From JAHIJO01 sp964486075 (lineage in GTDB: Bacteria; Verrucomicrobiota; Kiritimatiellia; JAAZAB01): DNA of 64,000 nucleotides. The stretch covers positions 1 to 64,000 of the forward strand of contig CAZALU010000006.1 in assembly GCA_964486075.1 (NCBI GenBank). Reading direction: 5' to 3'. The position numbers and the translations under genes were made by a program. The notes beneath the pieces are model-generated. The model searched no databases and was not told the DNA's origin. It worked only from the letters and a program-made list of their open reading frames with translations. Of this stretch, positions 6,709 through 14,171 are shown piece by piece (within the stretch, counting starts at the first letter, position 1; every line of letters begins with the position of its first letter).

Positions 6709-6757
6709 TGACAAAGGAACCGGACAGAGGTATTCTTCAAACATGAGGTGAATAACC

Positions 6758-6970
6758 ATGGCAAACACATATACGGCAGTGATGAAACAGGATGGCGGTT
6801 GGTGGATCGGTTGGATTGAGGAAGTGCCCGGTGTGAACTGCCAGGAGCGCACACGCGAAACGCTCCTCGACAGTCTCCGCACCACGCTGGGTGAAGCACT
6901 CGAACTCAACCGCAAGGATGCCATCCGTGCGGCGGCACCCGACTACACCGAAGAACAGGTTACCATATGA
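6758..6970 (+). CDS. hicB: HicB-family antitoxin (cassette gene)
   Basis: This 70-residue protein has the HicB partial RNase H-like fold pattern. It begins with TYTAVMKQDGGWWIGWIEEVPGV, followed by a helix (ETLLDSLRTTLGEALEL). HicB antitoxins block HicA and often repress their own promoter; this short form lacks a C-terminal DNA-binding domain. GAGGTG lies 8-13 bases before the ATG. The stop overlaps the hicA start (ATGA at 6967-6970). The antitoxin-first order is common in short HicB/HicA pairs. Confidence 0.88.
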   Translation: MANTYTAVMKQDGGWWIGWIEEVPGVNCQERTRETLLDSLRTTLGEALELNRKDAIRAAAPDYTEEQVTI

Positions 6971-7155
6971 AACGCAAGGAACTGCTCCGGTACATGCGTG
7001 AGCAGGGTTGCGTCTTTATTCGGGAAGGTGGGAGCCATTCATGGTGGGGCAATCCTGCGCAAAATCGTCGTTCTTCCATCCCCCGTCATTCCGAGGTTAA
7101 CGACACCCTTGCCCGGAAGATCTGCAAGGATCTCGGGATCCCGTTTACACGATAA
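6967..7155 (+). CDS. hicA: HicA-family mRNA interferase toxin (cassette gene)
   Basis: This 62-residue protein matches YcfA/HicA toxins with a double-stranded-RNA-binding-like fold. Helix 1 is KRKELLRYMREQGCVFIREG, the catalytic-histidine element is GGSHSWW, and the last part is SIPRHSEVNDTLARKICKDLGI. HicA cleaves mRNA independently of the ribosome. It shares a cassette with hicB and ends 3 bases before attC site 14. Confidence 0.9.
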   Translation: MKRKELLRYMREQGCVFIREGGSHSWWGNPAQNRRSSIPRHSEVNDTLARKICKDLGIPFTR

Positions 7156-7157
7156 CG

Positions 7158-7225
7158 GCACCGAACCAGCAAATTCAGGCTATCGCCCCGCAAGGCGAGG
7201 CTCAGCCTGATTGGCGACGTTCGCT
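7158..7225 (+). other. attC site 14
   Basis: The left box CACCGAAC (7159-7166) and right box CGACGTTCGC (7215-7224) enclose arms ATTCAGGCT and AGCCTGATT. The loop CGCCCCGCAAGGCG is itself a hairpin. Confidence 0.85.
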
Positions 7226-7252
7226 ATAGGAGGAGATATTGCGGCAATAATC

Positions 7253-7483
7253 ATGAAGATCGAACTTAATCTCGGAGAGCAACCCATAGCGCGAATACTG
7301 GCTGAGCATGGGCTCAAGGCACATGACCTTGTTGCAATATCAACGGAGCAGCTCACCCACAAGATGGTCTCCCGGGCGTGCAAAGGCAGAAGATTAACAC
7401 CCAACGTCAAATCCAAAATGCGCAATGCATTAAACAGCTCTGCCAACAAAACATATGCCTTGGAGGAACTTTTTACCTATTAG
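7253..7483 (+). CDS. Small helix-turn-helix-like protein (cassette gene)
   Basis: The protein has about 76 residues. The central part, IARILAEHGLKAHDLVAIS followed by TEQLTHKMVSRACKGRRLTP, resembles a conserved family of short putative DNA-binding proteins with the element STEQLTHK.V..A.KGRRLT. It reads like a cro/C1-type helix-turn-helix in which the second helix is rich in basic residues. The start is uncertain: AGGAGG at 7228-7235 is too far from ATG 7253 and better spaced for an ATT at 7238 in the same frame. Regulation of DNA or RNA is possible but not shown. Confidence 0.65.
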   Translation: MKIELNLGEQPIARILAEHGLKAHDLVAISTEQLTHKMVSRACKGRRLTPNVKSKMRNALNSSANKTYALEELFTY

Positions 7484-7551
7484 CACCTCATCCACACGAA
7501 ACCGTTATATCATGCCATAGGCAGGCCCGCCTCTGGCGGGAACACCAAGAT

Positions 7552-7618
7552 CGCAGGGATTCCGCTCAAGGCGAATCAGCCTTCGGCGGAAAACCCTGCA
7601 CCACCTTAGGTTGTAGGC
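7552..7618. repeat. Palindromic dispersed repeat, copy 1 (partner at 52442)
   Basis: The sequence starts CGCAGGGATTCC and later reads GGCGGAAAACCCTGC, then ACCTTAGGTTGTAGGC. The same order of blocks occurs at 52442-52512. The arms GCAGGG and CCCTGC can form a stem. It lies inside the last cassette, between the helix-turn-helix gene and attC site 15. Confidence 0.65.
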
Positions 7619-7640
7619 GTTAGCCAGTTTTAGAAGGAAA

Positions 7641-7704
7641 ACGAACCAAGCCTTGAGCCATATTTGTGCATAGTCGCCCAAAATGGTGAACGCTGGCGTT
7701 GGCA
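7641..7704 (+). other. attC site 15 (last recognised)
   Basis: The left box ACGAACCA (7641-7648) and right box GGCGTTGGC (7695-7703) enclose arms AGCCTTGAGCCATATTT and AAAATGGTGAACGCT, with several unpaired bases. No further attC was found downstream. Confidence 0.7.
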
Positions 7705-7712
7705 CCGAGAAC

Positions 7713-8510
7713 ATGAAGACACTGCGCATAGCTACAGCGCAATTTCCAGTCAGCGCGCATATCGGCCGGAATCTGAGGCACATGGCTGATCTAATGGGAG
7801 CGGGCCGCCGTATCACAGCGGATGTCGTTCACTTTCCAGAGGCCTGTCTCGGCGGCTATGCCGGGGGCGATTTCAAGACTTGGTATGGCTACGACTGGAA
7901 GCGGTTGACCAATGCAGAACAGACTCTTCTCCAGCTATCAAAGAGTTTGCGAGTCGGCATCGTCTACGGCACAAACCACCGTGTCTCCAGCAGTGATATT
8001 CGCAACCGCCTGCTCTATGTGTCGGCCCAAGGCCAGCGTGTTGCCTGCTATGACAAGCGCTTTTGCACCAAGGGCGACCTGAACTTCTACAGATCCGGCA
8101 AACGCTTTGCCTGTTTCGATATCAACGGATTCAAGTGTGGCATGTTGATTTGCTACGATGTACGGTTTCCGGAACTATATCGAGAATACAAAAAACTGAA
8201 GGCTCAGGTGATCTTTCATTCTTTCTACAATGCCCGTGCCAAACAGGCGAGTATCCACACCACTATCATGCGACCGACGTTGCAGGCCCGGGCGGCGTCC
8301 AACTACTTATACGTGAGCGGAAACAACGCATCCGGTTATTACCAATCTTGGCCGAGCGTTTTCGTCTTGCCTGATGGAACAATCTCTAAAGCCTGCCGGC
8401 AACACCGAACAGGGCTGATCCTGAACGAGATTTCCACCAAGGACAAATACTACGATGCTTCGAAAGACCACCGCAACCGAGCCATGCGAGGCGTCTTACA
8501 CAGTGAATAA
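7713..8510 (+). CDS. Nitrilase-superfamily carbon-nitrogen hydrolase
   Basis: This 265-residue enzyme of the nitrilase/omega-amidase superfamily hydrolyses non-peptide C-N bonds. The three catalytic residues are visible: Glu43 in HFPEACLGGY, Lys115 in CYDKRFCTKGD, and Cys147 in LICYDVRFPE. The substrate cannot be read from sequence; close types act on amides, carbamoyl-amines or nitriles. The ATG at 7713 is preferred to an ATG at 7683 inside attC site 15. It may be the terminal cassette with a lost attC, or the first host gene after the array. Confidence 0.85.
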   Translation: MKTLRIATAQFPVSAHIGRNLRHMADLMGAGRRITADVVHFPEACLGGYAGGDFKTWYGYDWKRLTNAEQTLLQLSKSLRVGIVYGTNHRVSSSDIRNRLLYVSAQGQRVACYDKRFCTKGDLNFYRSGKRFACFDINGFKCGMLICYDVRFPELYREYKKLKAQVIFHSFYNARAKQASIHTTIMRPTLQARAASNYLYVSGNNASGYYQSWPSVFVLPDGTISKACRQHRTGLILNEISTKDKYYDASKDHRNRAMRGVLHSE

Positions 8511-8819
8511 GCGGTTTGGCCAAAGGCTGAATACTCGACACATCTAGACCCCATTCGAAAAGCTTTTTAACCGCGGATTACGCCGATAACGCAGATAAAT
8601 TGTCAGCAGCAAAAGTTCCCGCGACCTTGCGTCGCGGGTGAAGACCATAATGCGAATTATTGTCGCAAAATGGAAAGGTGTAGACAGGCTGTCTCCGATT
8701 GCTTATCCTTTTGTAGTTAATTTCTAGTAATAATGATTTCACGTTTGCAGACGTTCCCGCCATAAAATGGCGCATAGGATTGCCGATATCAAAACGAACT
8801 GAACAGCAAGAGGCTCAGC
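8511..8819. other. Non-coding stretch after the array
   Basis: No gene or attC is seen. The part TTAACCGCGGATTACGCCG (8568-8586) belongs to a widely dispersed type of repeat. A short GC hairpin, CCCGCGACCTTGCGTCGCGGG, lies at 8618-8638. The remainder is AT-richer and could hold the promoter of the next gene. Confidence 0.5.
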
Positions 8820-9611
8820 ATGTCGAAGAAAATCTGCCGTGCCGCGTTAACCGCCGCCCTGACCGCCGTTGCGGCGCCAGGCCTGTGCGCCGGGAATGCC
8901 CCGAGCACGCCAGCCAGGGAAAACCTCATTGCCAAGATTCTTCCCTGGGTCGGCGCTCCGTCCACCCGTATGCCAAAGGGGCTCCTACTGCAACAAGGCA
9001 GCCTGATCGTCGCCATCGGAGATTCCATCACAGAGGCTGGCGGCTACTTGCGCGACATCGACACAGCCTTGGCCGAGCTCTATCCGGCCCTGCAGCTCCC
9101 CGGGATTATCAACGCCGGCATTAGCGGACAGAAAGCAGAGGACCTGGTCGAACGCTTTCAGCGAGACGTCGTGGATCGTAAGCCGGCCGTCGTCACCCTC
9201 AGTATCGGCATCAACGACGTTTGGCATCGCCTGGGCAAACCGCACGACGAAAACGTGCTCAAGGCCTACAAAGCAAACGTGGCGCAGATGGTGGACATGG
9301 CTCAAACTAACGGGATCAAGGTCATTCTCCTCACCCCAACGCTCATCAAGGAGGAGCCGAAGGCGGAAGGCAATCGACGCCTGGCCCGGTACGTTGAGGC
9401 CATGCAAGAGATCGCACTCGAAAAGAAATGCGGACTGGCCGACCTGCACGCGATGTTTCTTGAGGCCCTCAAGCACAAGCCGGACGGGCTGGACGGGAAC
9501 TGGCTTACGCAGGATGGCGTGCATACCAGACCGCCAGGCAACGCCGTGATGGCGATCGGCGTGCTCCGAGCGCTGGATGTTCCAGACCGAGACATTGCGC
9601 GGCTGAAGTAG
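8820..9611 (+). CDS. Exported SGNH/GDSL-family hydrolase
   Basis: This 263-residue protein has an N-terminal signal peptide (MSKKICRAALTAALTAVA, cleavage near LCAG). The SGNH blocks appear in order: IVAIGDSITEAGG (nucleophile Ser), IINAGISGQ (Gly), SIGINDVW (Asn) and QDGVHTRPPGN (Asp-x-x-His). Such enzymes act as esterases or lipases, often removing acetyl groups from polysaccharides. An export signal and carbohydrate-oriented genes elsewhere in the window make a carbohydrate esterase likely. Ribosome-binding element AGAGG lies upstream. Confidence 0.88.
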   Translation: MSKKICRAALTAALTAVAAPGLCAGNAPSTPARENLIAKILPWVGAPSTRMPKGLLLQQGSLIVAIGDSITEAGGYLRDIDTALAELYPALQLPGIINAGISGQKAEDLVERFQRDVVDRKPAVVTLSIGINDVWHRLGKPHDENVLKAYKANVAQMVDMAQTNGIKVILLTPTLIKEEPKAEGNRRLARYVEAMQEIALEKKCGLADLHAMFLEALKHKPDGLDGNWLTQDGVHTRPPGNAVMAIGVLRALDVPDRDIARLK

Positions 9612-9746
9612 CGCTCGCGGCTGCGACCGTTTGCTCCCGATTTTTTCAGACCTTCTGACACATTCCAGGGAATGGCTCTAGCCTCTTGTAGTTCAGGCCC
9701 GATTTTGATTGAGCATGCTGGTGAGCAGACAGGAAAAGGCTTATCT

Positions 9747-10601
9747 ATGCGACACTGGCTATACAAGGCAATTGTAATCGGTTTCGTGATGCATGCGGCT
9801 GCGGACGGGATAGCGGATTGCGCAACTTCCACACCGTCGCGCGTGGCTTCGATCGGACTGGTTCCGCCCGAAAACGGGCGATCGGAGAACTGTCCGGCGG
9901 TGGATGCCGATGTTTCCTTGCGCTCGGCCTATGTCTCCCGCGGCCAGGTAGACAGCGACCGACCTGTGGCTCAACCCCAGATCGTGATTTCAAAGTTCGA
10001 GTTTAATATCGGGGTCTGGGGTAATCTTGAGCTGACGGACCGCTCGATCGGGCACTGCGGCTTTTCCGAAGTTGATCTGATGCTGTCCTATCAATTGCCA
10101 GTGCAGCCGCTGGAAGCGTTCGTGGGGATGATCGAATGCCTGTATCCGAGCACCATCCGGCAAACCCATGACGATGGAACTGCCGTCGAACTATCCGTCC
10201 CCGCCACCCGTGAGGTTTTTTGTTCCATGACGTGCCCCAATCCCTGGCTCACACCCCGCCTGGAACTATATTACGACTTCGGCGAGGCGGACGGCTTTTA
10301 CGCGAACGTCAAGCTGGCGCACGAGTTCGAAATTACATCAGGATGGACATTGATCCCTGGCGTTTCCAGCGGCTGGGGATCCCGGTCTTTCAACAACTAT
10401 TATTACGGCGCGAAGATCAACGCTCTGAATGACGGCAATATTTATGCCGAGCTGGAATATTCCTGGCAAAACGGGGTAAGCCTCGGAGCCGACCTGGTCT
10501 ACACCTGGCTCTGGCAAAAGGACATCCGAGACGGCGCCGGTCAGACGTATATGGATAACCGCCTGTTGTACGGCGGCATCACTGGGGCATACGAGTTCTG
10601 A
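9747..10601 (+). CDS. Outer-membrane beta-barrel candidate
   Basis: This 284-residue protein has an N-terminal signal peptide and SAYVSRGQVDSDRPVAQPQI, the start typical of proteins that model as outer-membrane barrels (compare the 'S.Y..RG.......QP' pattern of TIGR02001-like proteins). The rest alternates hydrophobic and polar residues, with aromatic strand ends (FYANVKLAHEFEI, IYAELEYSWQNGV) and ends GGITGAYEF, a barrel-like C-terminal Phe. AGGAAAAGG lies 8 bases before ATG 9747. Function is unknown; a porin-like or structural role is possible. Confidence 0.68.
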   Translation: MRHWLYKAIVIGFVMHAAADGIADCATSTPSRVASIGLVPPENGRSENCPAVDADVSLRSAYVSRGQVDSDRPVAQPQIVISKFEFNIGVWGNLELTDRSIGHCGFSEVDLMLSYQLPVQPLEAFVGMIECLYPSTIRQTHDDGTAVELSVPATREVFCSMTCPNPWLTPRLELYYDFGEADGFYANVKLAHEFEITSGWTLIPGVSSGWGSRSFNNYYYGAKINALNDGNIYAELEYSWQNGVSLGADLVYTWLWQKDIRDGAGQTYMDNRLLYGGITGAYEF

Positions 10602-10613
10602 CATTCTCCGCAG

Positions 10614-10785
10614 CTATAGATGTTCAGGCAATTAACTTCCGAGGATCAAGGAACCCACCCCTCGCCCCTCCTTGGAGGGGATAAGATATAGCAAACCAAT
10701 CAGTTCCCCTACTTGGAGGGGATAGGGGTGGGTTCCCTTAGGACTTCGTCTCGCATTGTTACGTGATTTATCTGAAACACTGTAG
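10614..10785. mobile_element. MITE-like element, copy 1 (172 bp)
   Basis: The element is 172 bp and nearly identical to 27721-27892. Its ends, CTATAGATGTTCAG and CTGAAACACTGTAG, are imperfect terminal inverted repeats. The interior contains a long palindrome with GGAACCCACCCCTC facing GGGGTGGGTTCC. There is no coding capacity, as expected for a non-autonomous element moved in trans. Confidence 0.75.
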
Positions 10786-10827
10786 GCTGGCAAATTTGCT
10801 CCCATGATTATTCGAGCTGATCAGCTG

Positions 10828-11448
10828 TTATTTCGCCGCCAGTTTGCGGGCGATCGTTGCCACGTGCTTGCCCTGATATTTCGCGATAGCCAATTCGTTG
10901 GCGCTCGGCTGGCGGGCGCCATCCGGTCCGGCCAGAGTCGAGGCGCCATAAGGAGTGCCGCCCGTGATCTCCGCCATATTCAGTAGACGCTGCTCGACAT
11001 ACGGCACGCCGACAATGATCATGCCTTGATGGAATAGGGTGCTGTGAAAACTCGTAATCGTGGTCTCCTGGCCGCCGTGCTGGGTGGCAGTGCTGGTGAA
11101 CACGCTGCCAACCTTGCCGACCAGCGCGCCTTTCATCCAAAGCGCCCCAGTCTGGTCCAGGAAATTGCGCATCTGGGCGCACATGTTTCCGAAACGAGTC
11201 GGCGCGCCGAAGATTACGGCGTCTGCTTCGGCAAGACGGTCCGGCTCGATAATCGGAATATGTGCAAAGATTTTACGAGCCGCCATGGCACCGCTCTCTT
11301 CCAGAACCTTGTCCGAGACCAGCTCCGGAACCTGGTAGAGTTCCACCGCGCACCCCGCTACTTCGCGTGCTCCGGCTGCTTCCTCTTCCGCCATTTGGTA
11401 AACATGGCCATACATGCTATAAAACACAATTTGAATTTTTGTGGTCAT
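10828..11448 (-). CDS. wrbA: NAD(P)H:quinone oxidoreductase, WrbA type
   Basis: This 206-residue flavodoxin-like protein matches WrbA over its whole length. It has an FMN phosphate loop near the N terminus (FYSMYGHVYQMAE), GAPTRFGNMCAQMRNFLDQTG in the middle, and TSTATQHGGQETT followed by GGTPYGASTLAGPDG near the end. WrbA reduces quinones by two electrons without releasing semiquinone and limits oxidative stress. It is encoded alone on the minus strand, next to a plus-strand redox-defence group. Confidence 0.95.
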   Translation of the reverse strand: MTTKIQIVFYSMYGHVYQMAEEEAAGAREVAGCAVELYQVPELVSDKVLEESGAMAARKIFAHIPIIEPDRLAEADAVIFGAPTRFGNMCAQMRNFLDQTGALWMKGALVGKVGSVFTSTATQHGGQETTITSFHSTLFHQGMIIVGVPYVEQRLLNMAEITGGTPYGASTLAGPDGARQPSANELAIAKYQGKHVATIARKLAAK

Positions 11449-11771
11449 TGCCTTTTCCTTTCGTTTCCACGCACGGGAGTTGTGCTTGTTTTAAGGAGTT
11501 CTTCCTTTGCGAGAATATTATTCCCCGGATCCGGCGCCGGGCGCCATAGGGCATTCCCTGATGTTGAGCTTCGAAGTTTCTTAGCTTTGCCCAACGCGAA
11601 AGGTCACGCCGGGATAGCGCCCCGGAAGTGTCGGTCAATGGTCTAAGACATTTCGAAGCGCAGAATAAGGGAGACTCTGATTGATCGCACCTGTGCAATC
11701 TGAAATAATCAGGGCATTTTTAAGACAATATTGGTCCAGAAATAATGCGATGATTCACGAGGCAGTATAGA
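11449..11771. other. Non-coding stretch upstream of wrbA
   Basis: No gene, tRNA or strong hairpin was recognised. The part adjacent to wrbA (11449-11470) carries the CCTTTTCCTTT complement of its ribosome-binding site. Promoters for wrbA and for the small downstream ORF are expected here but not obvious. Confidence 0.4.
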
Positions 11772-11921
11772 ATGGCACGCACGCGTCTAATAACCTCTCG
11801 CGAAGCCGACTCGGTCACCAAAGATATTGTAGTGCAGATATTGCAGGATGAGATATTCCACGAGGAAAACCTGCAAAACATTGAAGAAGACATTCGAATG
11901 ATGGTCAAGCGCAGTCGATGA
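11772..11921 (+). CDS. Possible small protein, 49 residues
   Basis: The ORF starts ATG-GCA-CGC and ends TGA at 11919-11921. It encodes MARTRLITSREADSVTKDI and then a highly charged helical stretch ending RMMVKRSR. A GAGG element lies about 11 bases upstream. The composition is protein-like and helical, slightly reminiscent of DUF507-type proteins, but it is too short to assign. It sits in an otherwise gene-free interval. Confidence 0.4.
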   Translation: MARTRLITSREADSVTKDIVVQILQDEIFHEENLQNIEEDIRMMVKRSR

Positions 11922-12101
11922 TGATGTTCCGGCGAAGACGCTTGCCGCGGCAGCCAGAGTAAGCGCAGTTAAGCATCGATGGCCGAGTGGTAGGCCTGTG
12001 ATTGTTGTTCGTGAAAGCCCTGTTGATAAAATTAGTGTTACTAAAATGGAGGCGGCTTGCACGGTGTGCGGGTAGCATCCCCAAGGGAAGGAAACAGTGC
12101 T

Positions 12102-12626
12102 ATGCAACTCAAAGAAAGAAATGACCTTGTAACCATGCACGGGAAGCCGGTTGTGCTGTTGGGAGATCAGGTGTCTTCCGGAGAAAATGCGCCTGATTTC
12201 ATGGTGGTTGACAAAGACTTCAAACCGGTCGCACTTGCTGACTTCAAGGGCAAACCATGTGTCATTAGCGCCGTGCCCAGTCTCGATACGCCGGTGTGTT
12301 CGTTGCAGACAAAGCGTTTCAATTCAGAGATTGTGAATTTACCTCAGAATGTCGTCGTTATGACAATCAGCATGGATCTCCCGTTTGCCCAGAAAAGATT
12401 CTGTGACGCCGAGAAGGTTGATCGGGTCCTTGTTCTATCCGATCACGTGCAGCGCGAGTTTGGAATGCGCTATGGGCTTTTGATCAAGGATATGGGCCTG
12501 CTGGCTCGTGCCGTATTTGCCCTGGATGGCGAAGGGAAGATCGCCTACAAGCAACTCGTGCCAGAATTGACGAACGAGCCCGATTATGATGCCGCCTTAA
12601 ATGCGGCTCGTCAGGCGGCCCATTAA
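12102..12626 (+). CDS. tpx: Thiol peroxidase (Tpx-type peroxiredoxin)
   Basis: This 174-residue peroxiredoxin has the Tpx arrangement. GENAPDFMVVDKDFKPV precedes the peroxidatic cysteine in SLDTPVCSLQTKRFN, and the resolving cysteine lies in the KRFCDAEKVDR helix. The C-terminal part contains GLLARAVFALDGEGKI. It reduces H2O2 and alkyl hydroperoxides with thioredoxin. The ATG at 12102 follows AAGGGAAGG. It heads a run of plus-strand genes with AhpD-like and superoxide reductase members, suggesting a shared role in oxygen defence. Confidence 0.95.
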   Translation: MQLKERNDLVTMHGKPVVLLGDQVSSGENAPDFMVVDKDFKPVALADFKGKPCVISAVPSLDTPVCSLQTKRFNSEIVNLPQNVVVMTISMDLPFAQKRFCDAEKVDRVLVLSDHVQREFGMRYGLLIKDMGLLARAVFALDGEGKIAYKQLVPELTNEPDYDAALNAARQAAH

Positions 12627-12697
12627 TCTGGTGCATAATGGCTGATGCTAGAAAGGCTATAAGTCTACAGTCAAAAAACACAGAAAGGAACGCGAGT

Positions 12698-13027
12698 ATG
12701 AGTAAAACAAGCAAGCCGAAACGGGTACAAACAAAGACGGCGGGCAAAAACAACGCTAAACAAGGGCGTGCACGGAAAACGAATTTCAAAATCAAGGCCG
12801 CTCCGGGCTGTGTGGTATATGTGGCCGGCACGTTCAACGGGTGGGACCCTATCGCCGACAAACTGGCAGCCAATGGAGACGGATACTATATAGGCAGCCT
12901 CATGCTTTCTGAGGGACGATACGAATATAAATATGTGGTCGACGGGAATTGGTGCCTTGATCCCGAATGCTTGGAATGTGTGCCCAATGAGTGCGGCTCC
13001 CATAATCACGTGCTTGAGATTTGCTGA
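12698..13027 (+). CDS. Small CBM48/AMPK-type glycogen-binding-domain protein
   Basis: The protein has 109 residues. A Lys/Arg-rich N terminus (SKTSKPKRVQTKTAGKNN) precedes a single immunoglobulin-like carbohydrate-binding domain: VVYVAGTFNGWDP, then a GDGYYIGSLML strand and RYEYKYVVDGNW. This is the pattern of CBM48 and the AMPK beta-subunit glycogen-binding domain. Four cysteines lie near the end. No catalytic domain is present. The ATG at 12698 with AGAAAGGAA upstream is preferred to an ATG at 12638. Its place between tpx and an AhpD-like gene is unexplained. Confidence 0.85.
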   Translation: MSKTSKPKRVQTKTAGKNNAKQGRARKTNFKIKAAPGCVVYVAGTFNGWDPIADKLAANGDGYYIGSLMLSEGRYEYKYVVDGNWCLDPECLECVPNECGSHNHVLEIC

Positions 13028-13117
13028 CCGGTTGCGGCACAGAATAAATAAGGGGCGCGCATAATGGATCTTAGGCGCCAGAGTTCACTGTTTTAATCAC
13101 ATCAATCGGAGAAGCTA

Positions 13118-13465
13118 ATGAAAAACCATCCTGAATATCTTGAAGAAATTAACACCTGGATGAAAACATTGGGTCGGGCTATACCAGACGCAATGCAAGG
13201 GTTTGGTGCGCTGCATCAAGCAAGTATGAAGACAGGCGCCTTGGATAATAAAACCAAGGAACTAATCGCATTGGGCATTGCGATAACCGCTCGATGCGAG
13301 GGATGTATTTCGGCCCACGTGCATGCTGCGATGCAGGCCGGTGCCGGCAAGGAAGAAATCGCTGAAACGGTGTCCGTTGCTATCCTTATGGGAGGCGGTC
13401 CAGCGGTTGTGTATGGTATAGCGGCAATGCAAGCACACAGCCAGTTTCAAGAACAAGGCTTGTGA
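13118..13465 (+). CDS. Carboxymuconolactone decarboxylase-family (AhpD-like) protein
   Basis: This 115-residue protein of the AhpD/CMD fold carries the redox motif CEGCISAHVHAAMQAG: a CxxC with the downstream His typical of peroxidase-type members. LDNKTKELIALGIAI precedes it and VSVAILMGGGPAVVYG follows. Members with CxxC act as alkylhydroperoxidase-like thiol reductants. It follows tpx and precedes superoxide reductase on the same strand. A CGGAGAAG element precedes the ATG. Confidence 0.92.
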   Translation: MKNHPEYLEEINTWMKTLGRAIPDAMQGFGALHQASMKTGALDNKTKELIALGIAITARCEGCISAHVHAAMQAGAGKEEIAETVSVAILMGGGPAVVYGIAAMQAHSQFQEQGL

Positions 13466-13558
13466 TGCGCTGGTGCATACACGACTTCCACTAAATCGTA
13501 AACACTGCATGCGTAAGAAATCCCTAAAATCAAAAACAGTCACAGAAAGGAACCCAGC

Positions 13559-13954
13559 ATGGCTTCATTAAGTGAAACAATCCAACGCGCCGACTGGAAA
13601 TCGGAAAAACATGTGCCGGTGATTGAATGTCCGGAGAGCGTCAAACTGGATCAGTTGTTCGATGTCACGCTTTCAGTCGGCCAGGCCGTTGGCCATCCCA
13701 ATACCACGGAACACCATATTCGCTGGATCATGTTGTATTTCCGTCCCGAAGGTGAAAAAGTCACCTACCAGGCGGGGAACTTCGAGTTCACGGCTCATGG
13801 GGAATCCGCGAAAGGCCCCAACCAGGGGCCCATCTCGACGCATCATAAGGCGGTCGTGACCCTGAAACTCATAAAATCCGGAACCTTGCAAGCCCTAGCC
13901 TATTGCAATATTCACGGCCTATGGGAATCGACCAAAGACATCCGCGTCGATTAG
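13559..13954 (+). CDS. Superoxide reductase (neelaredoxin/class II desulfoferrodoxin)
   Basis: This 131-residue protein has the iron-centre residues of superoxide reductase: SEKHVPVIE (Glu-Lys-His), NTTEHHIRWIM (two His) and ALAYCNIHGLWES (Cys and His ligands). The N-terminal desulforedoxin FeCys4 domain of class I enzymes is missing, so this is the one-iron form. It reduces superoxide to H2O2 without making oxygen, a trait of anaerobes and microaerophiles. An AGAAAGGAA ribosome-binding site precedes it and a strong terminator follows. Confidence 0.93.
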   Translation: MASLSETIQRADWKSEKHVPVIECPESVKLDQLFDVTLSVGQAVGHPNTTEHHIRWIMLYFRPEGEKVTYQAGNFEFTAHGESAKGPNQGPISTHHKAVVTLKLIKSGTLQALAYCNIHGLWESTKDIRVD

Positions 13955-13993
13955 CGACGTCGCGATCGTAGCCATTGGATAAGCTCAAACGAG

Positions 13994-14029
13994 AAGGACG
14001 CCGCGTAATACGGCGTCCTTTCTTGTTTT
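13994..14029 (+). terminator. Rho-independent terminator after superoxide reductase
   Basis: The arms AAGGACGCCG and CGGCGTCCTT (10 bp, perfect) around a 7-base loop are followed by TCTTGTTTT. The position 40 bases after the superoxide reductase stop fits the end of the redox-defence transcript. Confidence 0.9.
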
Positions 14030-14171
14030 GGGCAGGATATTAGCACGGAATGCGGGGGCATTGAATTGTTGCGCCTTACCTGTGGGTCAATGTGCTATCA
14101 TGCCGTGTGTATTTAATCAGTATTGCCAAAAGGATCTGGAAAGAGACAATGCCGATATGTGAAAGCTTGAC

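Larger units (their letters stand above)
1..7704 (+). mobile_element. Integron-type gene-cassette array (left end cut by window)
   Basis: Fifteen sites with attC architecture recur every 0.15-1.4 kb, each directly after a plus-strand gene. Each site has a left box ending in AAC, a right box containing GTT, and between them two arms that pair imperfectly with one to three unpaired bases around a variable loop. This is the layout of integron attC sites recognised by IntI tyrosine recombinases. All cassettes are on the plus strand and each ORF lies 5' of its attC, so attI and intI should lie left of position 1. No integrase is in the window, so the array could be an integron or an integrase-less cluster (CALIN). 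Site identification is from sequence structure; activity is inferred. Confidence 0.85.

Noticed and set aside
7552..7618. An additional attC site
   Set aside because: It has stem arms but lacks the AAC/GTT boxes and recurs at 52442, far from the array, so it is a dispersed repeat.
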